NCBI RefSeq assembly: GCF_900112035.1
Contig: NZ_FOKC01000004.1
Coordinates: forward strand, 248,001-312,000
Length of the DNA: 64,000 nt
Reading direction: 5' to 3'
Source of the DNA: Nocardioides alpinus
GTDB taxonomy: Bacteria; Actinomycetota; Actinomycetes; Propionibacteriales; Nocardioidaceae
Shown: piece by piece, positions 55,021 through 64,000 of the stretch
Layout: every line of letters starts with the position of its first letter
How positions within the stretch are numbered: position 1 is the stretch's first letter
Translations under genes and position numbers: made by a program
Notes under the pieces: generated by a model
Told to the model about the DNA's origin: nothing
Seen by the model: the letters and a program-made list of their open reading frames with translations, nothing else
Database searches by the model: none

Positions 55021-56256
55021 TCACGCGTCGGCCGACAGGGCCACCGCACGGGCGAGACCGGGGGCCAGCGGCAGTCGTGGCAGGAGCGTGGCCTGCACGG
55101 CGTGGTAGAGGTCGGGCTTGCCCGGCCACACCGACGCCTGCGGCTGGTTGGTGGGGTCGAGCTCGTGGTGCCACGAGCCCCGCTCGACGTCCTGCACGTG
55201 GTCGACCACGAAGCCCCACCACTCGGCGTACCTCTCCGCATAGACCTGCTCCCCCGTCCGCCGGTGCAGCGCCGCGGCGGCCGCGATGGCCTCCGCCACC
55301 ACCCAGTGCATCCGCTCCCGCACCACGGGCGCGCCGTCCCAGTCGGTCGTGTAGACGAAGCCCGGCGCACCGTCGACGTCCCAGCCGTCGGCGACCGCCC
55401 GGTCGAAGAGGAGGCGCGAGGTGGCGAGCAGGCCGGCCGGGGCCCGTTCGCCCAGGGTGGCCTCGACGTGGAGCAGCAGGCGCGACCACTCGAGGCCGTG
55501 CCCGACGGTCGCGCCGAACGGCTTGAACGGGTCGTCGGGACGATCGCGGTTGAGGTCGAGGTCAGGCGTCCAGTCCGGGCCGAAGTGCTCCGGGAGCCGA
55601 CCGTCGTAGGTCGCCGCCAGCCGGGTCGCGAGCTCGGCGACCCGGGCCGCCCTGTCGTGCCAGAGGGCCTCGCCGGTCGCATCCCCCACGGCGAGCATCG
55701 CCTCGACCGAGTGCATCGCCGCGTTGAGCCCGCGGTAGGGCGCAGCAGTGGTCCAGGAGCGGTCCCACTCGTCGACCACCCGGCTCGAGGAGTCGTCCCA
55801 GAAGTGCTGCTCGAACACGTGCATCGCCTCTCCCAGCAGCGCGTCCGCTCCGGGCAGCCGGGCCGTGACCGCGGTGGCGCCGGCCAGCATCACGAAGGCG
55901 TGGTCGTAGCACGACTTGGCCGTCCCGACGGGCGCCCCGGTCGCGTCGACGGCACTGAACCATCCCCCGTGGTCGTCGTCGTGCAGCGTGGTCCGCAGTC
56001 CGAAGAGGGCGGCCGTGGCGATCGGCGTACATCCCTCGACACCCAGCAGCGCACCGAGGCCGTGGACGTGCACCGTGCGGCTGGTGATCCACGTGTGCAC
56101 CGGGCGGTCGAGGTCGGGGGCACCCGTCTCGTCGAGCCAGGCCGCGCCGCCGGCGGGGTGGATGATCCGGCGGCCGAACGCCAGGAGCCGGCGCAGCTCG
56201 GCGTCCAGCCAGTCGTCGCTGGGGCCGGCGGGCATCGGGGACGGGAGCGCACTCAT
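55021..56256 (-). CDS. AGE-family sugar isomerase/epimerase
   Basis: (alpha/alpha)6-barrel protein of 411 residues of the N-acylglucosamine 2-epimerase superfamily. Features are [14 protein letters not shown] near residue 68, [14 protein letters not shown] near 114 and [11 protein letters not shown] near 253 with barrel histidines. A mannose isomerase feeding the fructokinase is the simplest reading; glucosamine or sulfoquinovose-type substrates are alternatives. The ATG at 56256 was chosen; an open frame continues upstream into the tRNA-Tyr terminator. Confidence 0.85.
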   Translation of the reverse strand: MSALPSPMPAGPSDDWLDAELRRLLAFGRRIIHPAGGAAWLDETGAPDLDRPVHTWITSRTVHVHGLGALLGVEGCTPIATAALFGLRTTLHDDDHGGWFSAVDATGAPVGTAKSCYDHAFVMLAGATAVTARLPGADALLGEAMHVFEQHFWDDSSSRVVDEWDRSWTTAAPYRGLNAAMHSVEAMLAVGDATGEALWHDRAARVAELATRLAATYDGRLPEHFGPDWTPDLDLNRDRPDDPFKPFGATVGHGLEWSRLLLHVEATLGERAPAGLLATSRLLFDRAVADGWDVDGAPGFVYTTDWDGAPVVRERMHWVVAEAIAAAAALHRRTGEQVYAERYAEWWGFVVDHVQDVERGSWHHELDPTNQPQASVWPGKPDLYHAVQATLLPRLPLAPGLARAVALSADA

Positions 56257-56311
56257 CCCGGCAGTCACGCAGACCCGCGTCGCCGGGTCAAGGACGACCC
56301 ACCCGCAACGA

Positions 56312-56342
56312 CAAGACCCCCGCACACTGTGCGGGGGTCTTG
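56312..56342 (-). terminator. Intrinsic terminator after tRNA-Tyr
   Basis: Arms CAAGACCCCCGCA (56312-56324) and TGCGGGGGTCTTG (56330-56342) are perfectly complementary around a 5-base loop. It lies 24 bp beyond the tRNA-Tyr 3' end and upstream of the AGE operon. Confidence 0.75.
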
Positions 56343-56366
56343 CGACTGGACTCGAGATCCGTCCAG

Positions 56367-56448
56367 TGGCAGGTAGAGGATTCGAACCTCTGTAGGCGTT
56401 GCCGGCTGATTTACAGTCAGCTCCCTTTGGCCGCTCGGGCAACCTGCC
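56367..56448 (-). tRNA. tRNA-Tyr (GTA anticodon)
   Basis: An 82-base class II tRNA: acceptor GGCAGGT pairs with ACCTGCC, anticodon stem GCTGA/TCAGC carries loop CTGTAAA (GTA), a long variable arm follows, and the T-arm is AGAGGTTCGAATCCTCT. Confidence 0.95.
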
Positions 56449-56531
56449 GGGCCGTGCGGAACAATAGCAAGGCACGGACGTCACTACGAATCCCCGGGGC
56501 ACCCGCAGGAGGCCCCCCAAGGAGGCACAGA

Positions 56532-57023
56532 ATGGCTGACTCGAGCTTCGACATCGTGAGCAAGCTGGACCGCCAGGAGGTCGACAACGCCCTGAGCCAG
56601 GCGGCTCGCGAGATCGCCACCCGTTTCGACTTCAAGGGCACCGGCGCGACGATCGAGTGGAAGGGCGAGAAGGCGATCGAGATCACCGCGTCGGCCGACG
56701 ACCGGGCCAGCGCCGTCCTCAGCGTCTTCCAGGACAAGCTCATCAAGCGCGACCAGAGCCTGAAGATCCTCGACACCTCCGAGCCGCGGCAGTCCGGCCA
56801 GGTCTCCAAGATCGACATCGCGCTCAAGGAGGGCATCACCTCCGAGGACGCCAAGAAGATCTCCAAGCTGATCCGCGACGAGGGCCCCAAGGGCGTCAAG
56901 GCGCAGGTGCAGGGCGAGGAGCTGCGCGTCTCGTCGAAGAAGCGCGACGACCTGCAGGCCGTGCAGCAGCTGGTGAAGTCGCAGGACTACGACTTCGCGG
57001 TGCAGTTCACCAACTACCGCTGA
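56532..57023 (+). CDS. YajQ-family nucleotide-binding protein
   Basis: YajQ-type protein of 163 residues ([32 protein letters not shown] near residue 37; [15 protein letters not shown] at the end). Some relatives bind cyclic di-GMP and act as regulators; others bind nucleic acid. ATG 56532 has AAGGAGG upstream. Its 3' end overlaps the converging B12-domain gene by 17 bp. Confidence 0.93.
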   Translation: MADSSFDIVSKLDRQEVDNALSQAAREIATRFDFKGTGATIEWKGEKAIEITASADDRASAVLSVFQDKLIKRDQSLKILDTSEPRQSGQVSKIDIALKEGITSEDAKKISKLIRDEGPKGVKAQVQGEELRVSSKKRDDLQAVQQLVKSQDYDFAVQFTNYR

Positions 57024-57657
57024 GCTCCATCAGCGCGCCGACGAGGAACACCACGGCGCGCACCGGGTCGGCGGGCAGCGCCGTCGCGCCGATCTCGGCC
57101 ACGGTCTGCTCGTCCGCCCCGCGGCCGGCGACGTAGAGGGCGTGGTCCTGCGCCAGTCGGCGCAGCGTGGTGGCGCGGGCGGTGAAGGCCGTCGGCCGCA
57201 CGGCCGCCAGCACCACGGCGTCCGCCCGGGCCGCACGGGCAGCCGAGGCGACGGCCGGGATCGGGGTGTCCGCGCCCAGGAAGAGCACCCGCACTCCTCG
57301 CTCGCGCAGCATCAGGGCCACGCACAGGAGCACCATGTCGTGGCGTTCGCCTGCGGGGCACGCGAGGAGCACGACGGGTGGGCGGGCCGCGGCGTCGTCG
57401 AGCACCTGCTGCGGCGGCACCGAGGACAGCGCCGTCAGCTTGCGCCGGAGCATGTCGCTCACGAAGTGCTCGTGCGCGACCGAGAGCGTGCCTGCCTCCC
57501 ACCGGTCGCCGACCTCCGCCAGGAACGGCAGGACCACACCGGCGACCGCACCCGACAGGGGGATGTCCCACAGGAGCTTGGCGATCGCGAGCTCGGCCGC
57601 GTCGGTGTCGAAGGCCTCGACCGCCGCCCAGAGCTCCTCCTTCGTCGTGGTGTCCAC
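57007..57657 (-). CDS. Stand-alone B12-binding protein with CarH/LitR-type cap
   Basis: Cobalamin-binding protein of 216 residues without a DNA-binding domain. The N-terminal helical cap contains W-x9-EH ([12 protein letters not shown] near residue 52), the motif by which the AdoCbl photoreceptors CarH/LitR cover the upper ligand. The B12 Rossmann domain follows, with ERHDMV near residue 98, where ExHxxG is usual (His kept, Gly replaced by Val). GTG 57657 lies six bases after TACCGT with no ribosome site, suggesting a leaderless message. It could be a light or B12 sensor acting through a partner. The function is inference. Confidence 0.8.
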   Translation of the reverse strand: MDTTTKEELWAAVEAFDTDAAELAIAKLLWDIPLSGAVAGVVLPFLAEVGDRWEAGTLSVAHEHFVSDMLRRKLTALSSVPPQQVLDDAAARPPVVLLACPAGERHDMVLLCVALMLRERGVRVLFLGADTPIPAVASAARAARADAVVLAAVRPTAFTARATTLRRLAQDHALYVAGRGADEQTVAEIGATALPADPVRAVVFLVGALMELSGSW

Positions 57658-57715
57658 GGGCGAACGGTAGTGCGTGGACCGCCCGGCCGGGACCTCTTCG
57701 AGGGTGGTCAGCGGC

Positions 57716-58693
57716 TCAGCCCGCGACAGCCATCCGCGGGACCATGGTCGCCCCGTCCGCAGGGGTGAGCCACACGGTGCTGCCCTCCTCCAGGCGCTGG
57801 GACCGGGCGTGCGTCCGGGTGGCCACCACGGACACCTCGTCACCGTCGACGGTGAGGACGGTGAGCCGCACCTCGAAGCCGATGCGGACCATGCGCGCGA
57901 TGGTGCCCTCGACGGCGCCGGCCATCCGGGGCGCGGTCTCAAGCTCGATGTCGTGCGGACGCAGGGACGCACCGCCGAGGTGCGTGACCTCGCCGAGGAA
58001 CGACATCACGAAGTCGTTGGCCGGCTCGTCGTAGAGCTGGTCGGGGGTGCCGACCTGCTCCACCCGGCCCTCGTTGACGACCACGATCTCGTCGGCGACC
58101 TCGAGGGCCTCCTCCTGGTCGTGGGTCACGAAGACGGTGGTGACGTGCACGTCGTCGTGCAGGCGCCGGAGCCAGTCGCGCAGCTCCTTGCGCACCTTGG
58201 CGTCGAGCGCGCCGAAGGGCTCGTCGAGCAGCAGCACCTTCGGCTCGACCGCCAACGCGCGGGCGAGGGCCATGCGCTGGCGCTGCCCGCCCGAGAGCTG
58301 GGAGGGCAGCCGGTGCGAGAACTGCGAGAGGTGCACGAGCTTGAGCAGCTCGTTGACCCTGTGCTCGATCTCGTCCTTGGGCCGCTTGCGGATCTCGAGG
58401 CCGAAGGCGACGTTCTTGGCGACGGTCATGTGCTTGAAGACCGCGTAGTGCTGGAAGACGAAGCCGACGTTGCGCTTCTGGGCCGGCAGGTTCGTGGCGT
58501 CGACGCCCTCGATGTTGACCGTGCCGCTGTCGCCCTTCTCGAGCCCGGCGATGATCCGCAGCAGGGTGGACTTGCCGCCACCGCTGGGACCGAGGAGGGC
58601 GGTGAGCTGGCCGGTCGGGATCGTCACGTCGACGTTGTCCAGCGCGACGAAGTCACCGAACTTCTTGTTCAGCCCTGACACTTCGATGCTCAT
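57716..58693 (-). CDS. cysA: Sulfate/thiosulfate ABC transporter ATPase
   Basis: Import ATPase of 325 residues: Walker [10 protein letters not shown] near residue 36, signature LSGGQRQR near 135, Walker [15 protein letters not shown] near 155, and a C-terminal TOBE-like regulatory domain. It is the last gene of sbp-cysT-cysW-cysA. Confidence 0.94.
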   Translation of the reverse strand: MSIEVSGLNKKFGDFVALDNVDVTIPTGQLTALLGPSGGGKSTLLRIIAGLEKGDSGTVNIEGVDATNLPAQKRNVGFVFQHYAVFKHMTVAKNVAFGLEIRKRPKDEIEHRVNELLKLVHLSQFSHRLPSQLSGGQRQRMALARALAVEPKVLLLDEPFGALDAKVRKELRDWLRRLHDDVHVTTVFVTHDQEEALEVADEIVVVNEGRVEQVGTPDQLYDEPANDFVMSFLGEVTHLGGASLRPHDIELETAPRMAGAVEGTIARMVRIGFEVRLTVLTVDGDEVSVVATRTHARSQRLEEGSTVWLTPADGATMVPRMAVAG

Positions 58694-58706
58694 GGGGTGT
58701 GGCCTT

Positions 58707-59579
58707 TCACGAGTGGTTCTTGGGACGGATGATCGCGACGATCACGATGCAGGCGACGGAGACCATCGCCAGGAGGAACGCGGTCGCGTAGGCGCCCTGC
58801 TGGTCGAAGTTGAGGTACTTCTCCTCGACGACGAGGGTGGCGGTGCGGGTCTGGCCGAGGACGTTGCCCGAGACGACCTTGACGGCGCCGAACTCACCGA
58901 GGGAGCGCGCGAGCGTCAGCACGACGCCGTAGACGATGCCCCACTTGATGGACGGCAGGGTGATGCGCCAGAAGCGTTGCATCGCGTTGGCGCCGAGGCT
59001 CTGGGCGGCCTGCTCCTGCTCGATGCCGATCTCCTCGAGCACCGGGACGATCTCGCGGATCATCAGCGGGAGGGCGACGAACGTCGTCGCCATGATGATG
59101 CCGGGCGTGGAGAAGATGACGTCGAAGCCCCACCCGGCGAGGGTCGGGCCCAGCCAGCCGTTGCGACCGCCGTAGACCAGCACGAGCGCGAGGCCGACGA
59201 CGATCGGCGAGACGGACAGCGGGATGTCGAGCATCGCGTTGAGCACCCGCTTGCCGGGGAACTCCTGGCGCACCAGCAGCATCGAGATCCCGACGCCGAA
59301 GAGCGTGTTGATGACGACCGAGAAGACCGCGACGTACGCACTCAGCTGGAGGGCCACGACCGTGTCGGGATCCTGCAGGAGCGAGGAGATCGAGGCGAAG
59401 CCGTCGTCAAAGGTATGGGTGACGACCAGCGAGACCGGCCAGGCGACCAGGAAGAAGAGGTACGCCGTGGCGACGATCCTCAGGACGTAGGTCATCGGGG
59501 TCCTGCGCACCCGGGGCGGACGCCTGCGCGTCTCGACCGGAGCGGGCGGGGCGATGTCGTGGACCAGCGTCTCAGCCAC
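58707..59579 (-). CDS. cysW: Sulfate ABC transporter permease CysW
   Basis: Permease of 290 residues with six helices and an EAA loop ([22 protein letters not shown] near residue 182). It overlaps cysT by 8 bp and is followed 13 bp later by cysA. Confidence 0.93.
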   Translation of the reverse strand: MAETLVHDIAPPAPVETRRRPPRVRRTPMTYVLRIVATAYLFFLVAWPVSLVVTHTFDDGFASISSLLQDPDTVVALQLSAYVAVFSVVINTLFGVGISMLLVRQEFPGKRVLNAMLDIPLSVSPIVVGLALVLVYGGRNGWLGPTLAGWGFDVIFSTPGIIMATTFVALPLMIREIVPVLEEIGIEQEQAAQSLGANAMQRFWRITLPSIKWGIVYGVVLTLARSLGEFGAVKVVSGNVLGQTRTATLVVEEKYLNFDQQGAYATAFLLAMVSVACIVIVAIIRPKNHS

Positions 59580-60423
59580 GTGCAGCCACCCGCCTCTGGA
59601 TCAGGTCGAGCAGCACGATCACCGTGAGCGAGATGGCCAGCAGCACGGTCGCGACCGCTGCGGCTGCGGCGACGTTGTCGTTCTCGATGCTGCTGAGGAT
59701 CCGCACGGAGGTGACCTCGGTCTTGAAGGGGAGGTTGCCCGACAGCAGCACGAGCGAGCCGTACTCGCTGACGCCGCGGGCGAAGGACAGTGCCGCTCCG
59801 GCCGCGATGGCGGGCGCCAGGCTCGGGAGGATGATGCGCCGGAACGTGGTGAACCGGCTGGCACCCAGTGACGCGGCCGCCTCCTCCACGTCGAGCTCGA
59901 GCTCCTCCAGGACCGGCTGGACCATGCGGACCACGAACGGCAGGGTGACGAACAGGAAGGCGAGGAAGACGGCCGGCCTCTCGTTGGCGATGTCGATGCC
60001 CAGAGGACTGTCTGCGTTGCCGTAGAGGGAGAGCAGCACCAGGCCCGCGACGATGGTGGGCAGGGCGAACGGGATGTCGATCATCACCTCGAGGACCGAC
60101 TTGCCCCAGAAGCGGTCCCGTACGAGGACCCACGCGATGAGCGGGCCCATGACGACGTTGACGACGGTCACGCCCGCGGCCGTGAAGACCGTGAGCTTGA
60201 TCGCAGCCATGGTCTGCCCGTTGGTGATGGTCGCCCAGAAGGTCTCCCAGCCGCCGTCGATCGCGGTGACGACCACGGCTGCGAGAGGGATCAGGACCAG
60301 CGCGCTGAACCAGATCATGGCGATGCCGAGCCCGAGCCCGGACGAGCGCGTGAGGGTGGAGCGCGGGCCCGACCGGCGAGGAGTCCTCGCCGGTCGGACG
60401 CGTGCGATCTCGGTGGAGGTCAT
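59572..60423 (-). CDS. cysT: Sulfate ABC transporter permease CysT
   Basis: Permease of 283 residues with six helices and an EAA loop (LEELELDVEEAAASLGASRF near residue 172). It is the partner of CysW, lying between the binding-protein gene (16-bp gap) and cysW. Confidence 0.93.
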   Translation of the reverse strand: MTSTEIARVRPARTPRRSGPRSTLTRSSGLGLGIAMIWFSALVLIPLAAVVVTAIDGGWETFWATITNGQTMAAIKLTVFTAAGVTVVNVVMGPLIAWVLVRDRFWGKSVLEVMIDIPFALPTIVAGLVLLSLYGNADSPLGIDIANERPAVFLAFLFVTLPFVVRMVQPVLEELELDVEEAAASLGASRFTTFRRIILPSLAPAIAAGAALSFARGVSEYGSLVLLSGNLPFKTEVTSVRILSSIENDNVAAAAAVATVLLAISLTVIVLLDLIQRRVAARG

Positions 60424-60439
60424 GAAGGGGTCGGCCAGC

Positions 60440-61477
60440 TCATTCGAGGGAGAGGCCGGCGCCGAGGATGGCCTCGAAGATCAGGCCGTTCTCCTCGTCG
60501 AAGAACTTCGTGGACACCTCGTCCCAGCCGCCGAAGTCGTTGTCCACGGTGAGCAGCGTCGGGACCTCGGGGAAGGGGTTGGACGGGTCCAGCGCCCCCT
60601 CGACGGTGCCGCCGTAGTCGACGTCGTCGCGGATCGGGCGGAAGCCGGTCAGGGCGAACTGGGTCTGGCCCTCGTCGGAGAGCACGAAGTCCAGCCAGGC
60701 CTGCGAGGGCTCGGACGCGTCCTCGAGGATGGCGCCGGCGTTCTCGATGAGCAGCGAGGTGTCGGGGAGGACGTACTCGAAGCCCTCGTCGTTCTGCGCG
60801 GCCAGGATGGCCTCGTTCTCGTAGGCCATGAGCACGTCGCCGGTGCCACCGAGGAACGCGGTGGTGGCGTCACGACCGCTGCTCGGCAGCGAGACGACGT
60901 TCTTGAAGAACTTGTTGACGTAGTCGGTGGCCTCCTCCTCGGTGCCACCGTCGCTGATGACCTGGCCGTAGGCGGCAAGGGCGTTCCAGCGGGCAGCGCC
61001 CGACGAAGCGGGGTTGGGGGTGACGATCTCGACACCCGGCTTGACCAGGTCGGCCCACGTCTTGATGTTCTTGGGGTTGCCGTCGCGGACACCGAACACG
61101 ACGACCGAGTGCGACACGACGCCCTTGTTCTCGCCCTGGTCCCAGTCCTCGGCCACGAGGCCCTCGTCGACCAGGCGGGTCACGTCGGTCGGCACGGAGA
61201 AGTGGACGTAGTCGGCCTCGAGGCCGGCGGCGACCGCGCGGCTCTGGTCGCCCGAAGGACCGTAGGACGTCTGGAACGTCACGCCCTCGCCGTCGTCGGT
61301 CTTGGCGAACTCGGTCGCGATGTTCTTGTTGGCGGCCTCGGGGACGGCGAACCCGACGATGTTGATGGTGTTGTCCGCGTCGGCGTCACTGCTGCTGCCG
61401 CTGCCGGGAGCGCAGGCGGACAGGGCCAGGGCCCCGAGAAGGGCTGCCGCGAGGGCGGCACGTGAACGGATCTGCAT
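60440..61477 (-). CDS. Sulfate-binding lipoprotein
   Basis: Periplasmic-type sulfate/thiosulfate-binding protein of 345 residues with an N-terminal signal ending in LALSAC (lipobox). Binding-protein blocks include QTSYGPSGDQSRAVAAGLEADYV, TPNPASSGAARWNALAAYG and GTGDVLMAYENEA. ATG 61477 was chosen because the signal peptide begins there; a TTG at 61510 is a weaker in-frame option. It heads the cys operon and diverges from korA. Confidence 0.93.
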   Translation of the reverse strand: MQIRSRAALAAALLGALALSACAPGSGSSSDADADNTINIVGFAVPEAANKNIATEFAKTDDGEGVTFQTSYGPSGDQSRAVAAGLEADYVHFSVPTDVTRLVDEGLVAEDWDQGENKGVVSHSVVVFGVRDGNPKNIKTWADLVKPGVEIVTPNPASSGAARWNALAAYGQVISDGGTEEEATDYVNKFFKNVVSLPSSGRDATTAFLGGTGDVLMAYENEAILAAQNDEGFEYVLPDTSLLIENAGAILEDASEPSQAWLDFVLSDEGQTQFALTGFRPIRDDVDYGGTVEGALDPSNPFPEVPTLLTVDNDFGGWDEVSTKFFDEENGLIFEAILGAGLSLE

Positions 61478-61507
61478 GGGGGGTACTCGACTTTCTAGAT
61501 CGGTGAG

Positions 61508-61552
61508 CAATGTCGAGAAAGATACATGACTTTATGGACCGAGATGACATTG
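61508..61552. promoter_or_regulatory. Inverted repeat in the cys/kor divergent promoter region
   Basis: CAATGTC (61508-61514) and GACATTG (61546-61552) are perfectly complementary 7-mers 31 bp apart, in an unusually AT-rich stretch of the 219-bp intergenic region. They are candidate half-sites for a sulfur-responsive regulator or a promoter-flanking hairpin. Nothing else is recognised in this region. Confidence 0.4.
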
Positions 61553-61696
61553 TCCGCTTCTCGGCCGCGTGTCGTGGATCACGGGTGTCACGCACGTCAC
61601 GTCCACGAGGTGGGGAGAGGCGTGTCCGCGCGGGTCCCGCGGCTAATGTGGGTCGTTGGGAGAGGACTCTCGACACACGAGGAAGCAGGGGCAGAG

Positions 61697-63610
61697 GTGA
61701 CCCACACCGCCAAGCAGGTCAAGCAGCTCGACCGCGTCATCATCCGGTTCGCGGGGGACTCGGGCGACGGCATGCAGCTCACCGGTGACCGGTTCACCCA
61801 GGAGACCGCGGCCTTCGGCAACGACCTGGTCACGCTGCCCAACTTCCCCGCCGAGATCCGGGCCCCCCAGGGCACGCTGCCGGGCGTGTCGTCGTTCCAG
61901 GTGCACTTCGCCGACCACGACATCCTCACCGCGGGCGACGCCCCCGACGTGCTGGTGGCGATGAACCCCGCGGCGCTGCGTGCCAACCTCGGCGACCTGC
62001 CCAAGGGCGCGACGATCATCGTCGACACCCACGACTTCACTGCGCGCAACCTCACCAAGGCCGGCTACTCCGAGAACCCCCTCGACGGCGACACCCTCGC
62101 CGAGTACGCCCTGCACACCGTCGACCTCACCGGCATGACCGTCGAGGCCGTCAAGGAGTTCGGGCTCTCCCGCAAGGACGCCTCGCGCGCCAAGAACATG
62201 TTTGCGCTGGGTCTGCTGTCGTGGATGTACGGCCGGCCCACCGAGTCGACCCACGCGTTCCTCGCCAAGCGGTTCGCCAAGGTGCCCGACATCCGCGACG
62301 CCAACATCGCGGCGTTCAAGGCCGGCTGGAACTTCGGCGAGACGACCGAGACGTTCATCGTCCGCTACGAGATCAAGCCGGCGCCGATGGCGCCGGGCAC
62401 CTACCGCAACATCACCGGCAACCTGGCGCTGTCCTACGGCCTCATCGCCGGTGGCGTGCAGTCGGGCCTGTCCGTCTTCCTCGGCTCGTACCCGATCACC
62501 CCCGCCTCCGACATCCTCCACGAGCTGTCGAAGCACAAGGGCTTCGGAGTGACCACCTTCCAGGCCGAGGACGAGATCGCCGGCGTCGGTGCGGCCATCG
62601 GCGCCTCGTTCGCCGGCCAGCTCGGGGTGACCTCCACCTCGGGCCCCGGAGTCGCACTGAAGTCCGAGGCCGTCGGCCTGGCCGTGATGACCGAGCTGCC
62701 GCTGATCGTGGTCGACGTCCAGCGCGGCGGCCCGTCCACCGGCCTCCCGACCAAGACCGAGCAGGCCGACCTGCTGCAGGCGATGTTCGGCCGCAACGGC
62801 GAGGCGCCCGTCCCGATCGTGGCGCCCCAGTCCCCCGGCGACTGCTTCGACGCGGCGGTCGAGGCGGTCCGGATCGCGATCACCTACCGCACCCCGGTGA
62901 TGATCCTCTCCGACGGCTACCTCGCCAACGGCTCCGAGCCGTGGCGGATCCCGATCCTCGACGAGCTCCCGGCGATCGACCCCCACTTCGCCACCGAGAA
63001 GAACTACGGCTCGGGTGACGGCGCCGAGTTCTGGCCCTACCTGCGCGACGACGCCACGCTGGCGCGTCCGTGGGCGATCCCCGGCACCCCCGGCCTCGAG
63101 CACCGCATCGGTGGGCTGGAGAAGGGCGACGGGCACGGCAACATCTCCTACGACCCGGCCAACCACGACTTCATGGTCCGCACCCGCCAGGCCAAGGTCG
63201 ACCGGATCGCCGACTCCCTGCCTCCGCTCGAGGTCGACGACCCGGACGGCGAGGCCAAGGTGCTCGTCCTCGGCTGGGGCTCGACGTACGGCCCCATCGG
63301 CGCCGGCGTACGCCGCGTGCGCAAGGCCGGCTACCGCGTGGCCCAGGCCCACCTGCGCCACCTCAACCCGTTCCCCAACGACCTCGGCGACATCCTCCGG
63401 CGCTACGACAAGGTGCTGGTCCCCGAGATGAACCTCGGCCAGCTCTCCCTGCTGCTGCGAGGCAAGTACCTCGTCGACGTCGTCGGCTACAACGAGGTCC
63501 GCGGCCTCCCGCTCAAGGCGGCGGTGCTCGCCGACGTGATCGGTGGGCTCGTGGCCGAGGCCGAGGGCATCGAGGTCGACCTGACCACCAAGGAGAGCAG
63601 CGATGACTGA
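61697..63610 (+). CDS. korA: 2-oxoacid:ferredoxin oxidoreductase subunit alpha (gamma-alpha fusion), KorA type
   Basis: Subunit of 637 residues of 2-oxoglutarate:ferredoxin oxidoreductase. The N-terminal gamma domain ([20 protein letters not shown]) is fused to the alpha domain ([20 protein letters not shown] near residue 268; [14 protein letters not shown] near 313). The enzyme oxidatively decarboxylates 2-oxoglutarate to succinyl-CoA, passing electrons to ferredoxin. GTG 61697 follows an AGGGGCAGAG stretch. It overlaps korB by 8 bp. Confidence 0.93.
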   Translation: MTHTAKQVKQLDRVIIRFAGDSGDGMQLTGDRFTQETAAFGNDLVTLPNFPAEIRAPQGTLPGVSSFQVHFADHDILTAGDAPDVLVAMNPAALRANLGDLPKGATIIVDTHDFTARNLTKAGYSENPLDGDTLAEYALHTVDLTGMTVEAVKEFGLSRKDASRAKNMFALGLLSWMYGRPTESTHAFLAKRFAKVPDIRDANIAAFKAGWNFGETTETFIVRYEIKPAPMAPGTYRNITGNLALSYGLIAGGVQSGLSVFLGSYPITPASDILHELSKHKGFGVTTFQAEDEIAGVGAAIGASFAGQLGVTSTSGPGVALKSEAVGLAVMTELPLIVVDVQRGGPSTGLPTKTEQADLLQAMFGRNGEAPVPIVAPQSPGDCFDAAVEAVRIAITYRTPVMILSDGYLANGSEPWRIPILDELPAIDPHFATEKNYGSGDGAEFWPYLRDDATLARPWAIPGTPGLEHRIGGLEKGDGHGNISYDPANHDFMVRTRQAKVDRIADSLPPLEVDDPDGEAKVLVLGWGSTYGPIGAGVRRVRKAGYRVAQAHLRHLNPFPNDLGDILRRYDKVLVPEMNLGQLSLLLRGKYLVDVVGYNEVRGLPLKAAVLADVIGGLVAEAEGIEVDLTTKESSDD

Positions 63611-64000
63611 GCTCGGCATCCCCGCCCTGCGGTCCGGCACCGAGGACGTGCCCACCACGGACCTCAAGCAGACCGGCAAGGACTTCACCTCCGACCAGGA
63701 GGTCCGCTGGTGCCCGGGCTGCGGCGACTACGCCGTGCTGAAGGCCGTGCAGTCGTTCCTGCCCGACCTCGGGCTGCGTCGCGAGAACATCGTGTTCGTC
63801 TCCGGCATCGGCTGCTCGTCGCGGTTCCCCTACTACCTCGACACCTACGGCATGCACTCGATCCACGGCCGGGCGCCGACGATCGCGACCGGCATCGCCA
63901 CGGCCCGCGAGGACCTGTCGGTGTGGGTCGTCACCGGAGACGGCGACGCGCTGTCGATCGGCGGCAACCACCTCATCCACACGTTGCGCCGCAACGTGAA
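63603..64000 (+). CDS. korB: 2-oxoacid:ferredoxin oxidoreductase subunit beta, KorB type (3' end cut off)
   Basis: The first 132 residues of the TPP-binding beta subunit, with [15 protein letters not shown] near residue 37, [11 protein letters not shown] near 63 and the TPP/Mg motif [12 protein letters not shown] near 114. The frame is open to the window end. It starts 8 bp inside korA. Confidence 0.93.
   Translation, partial: MTELGIPALRSGTEDVPTTDLKQTGKDFTSDQEVRWCPGCGDYAVLKAVQSFLPDLGLRRENIVFVSGIGCSSRFPYYLDTYGMHSIHGRAPTIATGIATAREDLSVWVVTGDGDALSIGGNHLIHTLRRNV

Overview
The window is high-GC DNA with actinobacterial gene content: HadAB-type dehydratases beside rpmG and the secE-nusG-rplKA block, an MptB-type mannosyltransferase, an actinobacterial homogentisate dioxygenase and many leaderless promoters. 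It reads as a Nocardioides-like (Nocardioidaceae) chromosome. That placement is inference from gene content; no 16S gene is present. Choline dehydrogenase and homogentisate dioxygenase point to an aerobe.

Bases 1-23030 are a choline / glycine-betaine / one-carbon island. On the minus strand are a dimethylglycine-type FAD-GcvT oxidoreductase (cut by the window edge), a BCCT transporter and a betB-betA-opuAA-opuAB-opuAC operon that takes up choline or betaine and oxidises choline to glycine betaine. An IclR regulator diverges from purU-fhs (10-formyl-THF to formate). Next comes a corrinoid methyl-transfer system normally associated with anaerobes: a non-pyrrolysine MttB-family methyltransferase (minus strand), diverging from a second IclR regulator, a corrinoid protein, a methyl-THF:corrinoid methyltransferase, a RACo-type [2Fe-2S] corrinoid activator and a DUF1638 protein. 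A methylene-THF reductase faces them. The proposed route is: choline, then glycine betaine; a methyl group passes through the corrinoid protein to THF; methyl-THF is oxidised through methylene- and formyl-THF to formate. Dimethylglycine is finished by the FAD-GcvT enzyme. Five promoters of the island carry the same paired 17-bp palindromes at an exact 19-bp period, which defines a regulon that includes the first iclR gene itself. The mttB / second-iclR divergent promoter has a different palindrome.

Bases 23095-33022 are housekeeping: rplL, rplJ with its leader, a DnaB-like ATPase, a lipoprotein, rplA, rplK, nusG, secE, tRNA-Trp, adenosine deaminase, murB, hadB/hadA-like genes, rpmG, tRNA-Met and tRNA-Thr.

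Bases 33105-57660 hold dispersed metabolic genes: an amidase, tag, pirin, an FdhF/YdeP-type molybdoenzyme, an Old Yellow Enzyme, a strongly asymmetric heterodimeric ABC exporter, the hmgA / orf / fahA tyrosine-catabolism block, a GT4 glycosyltransferase whose 3' end overlaps an MptB-like mannosyltransferase, a phosphodiesterase, a histidine phosphatase, an M20 hydrolase, a sugar operon (MFS, PfkB kinase, AGE isomerase), tRNA-Tyr, YajQ, and a stand-alone B12 domain with the CarH/LitR cap motif. Bases 57716-64000 hold a sulfate ABC transporter operon diverging from korAB (2-oxoacid:ferredoxin oxidoreductase), the latter cut by the window end. No gene-free stretch exceeds 300 bases, and no IS element, prophage or CRISPR array was seen.
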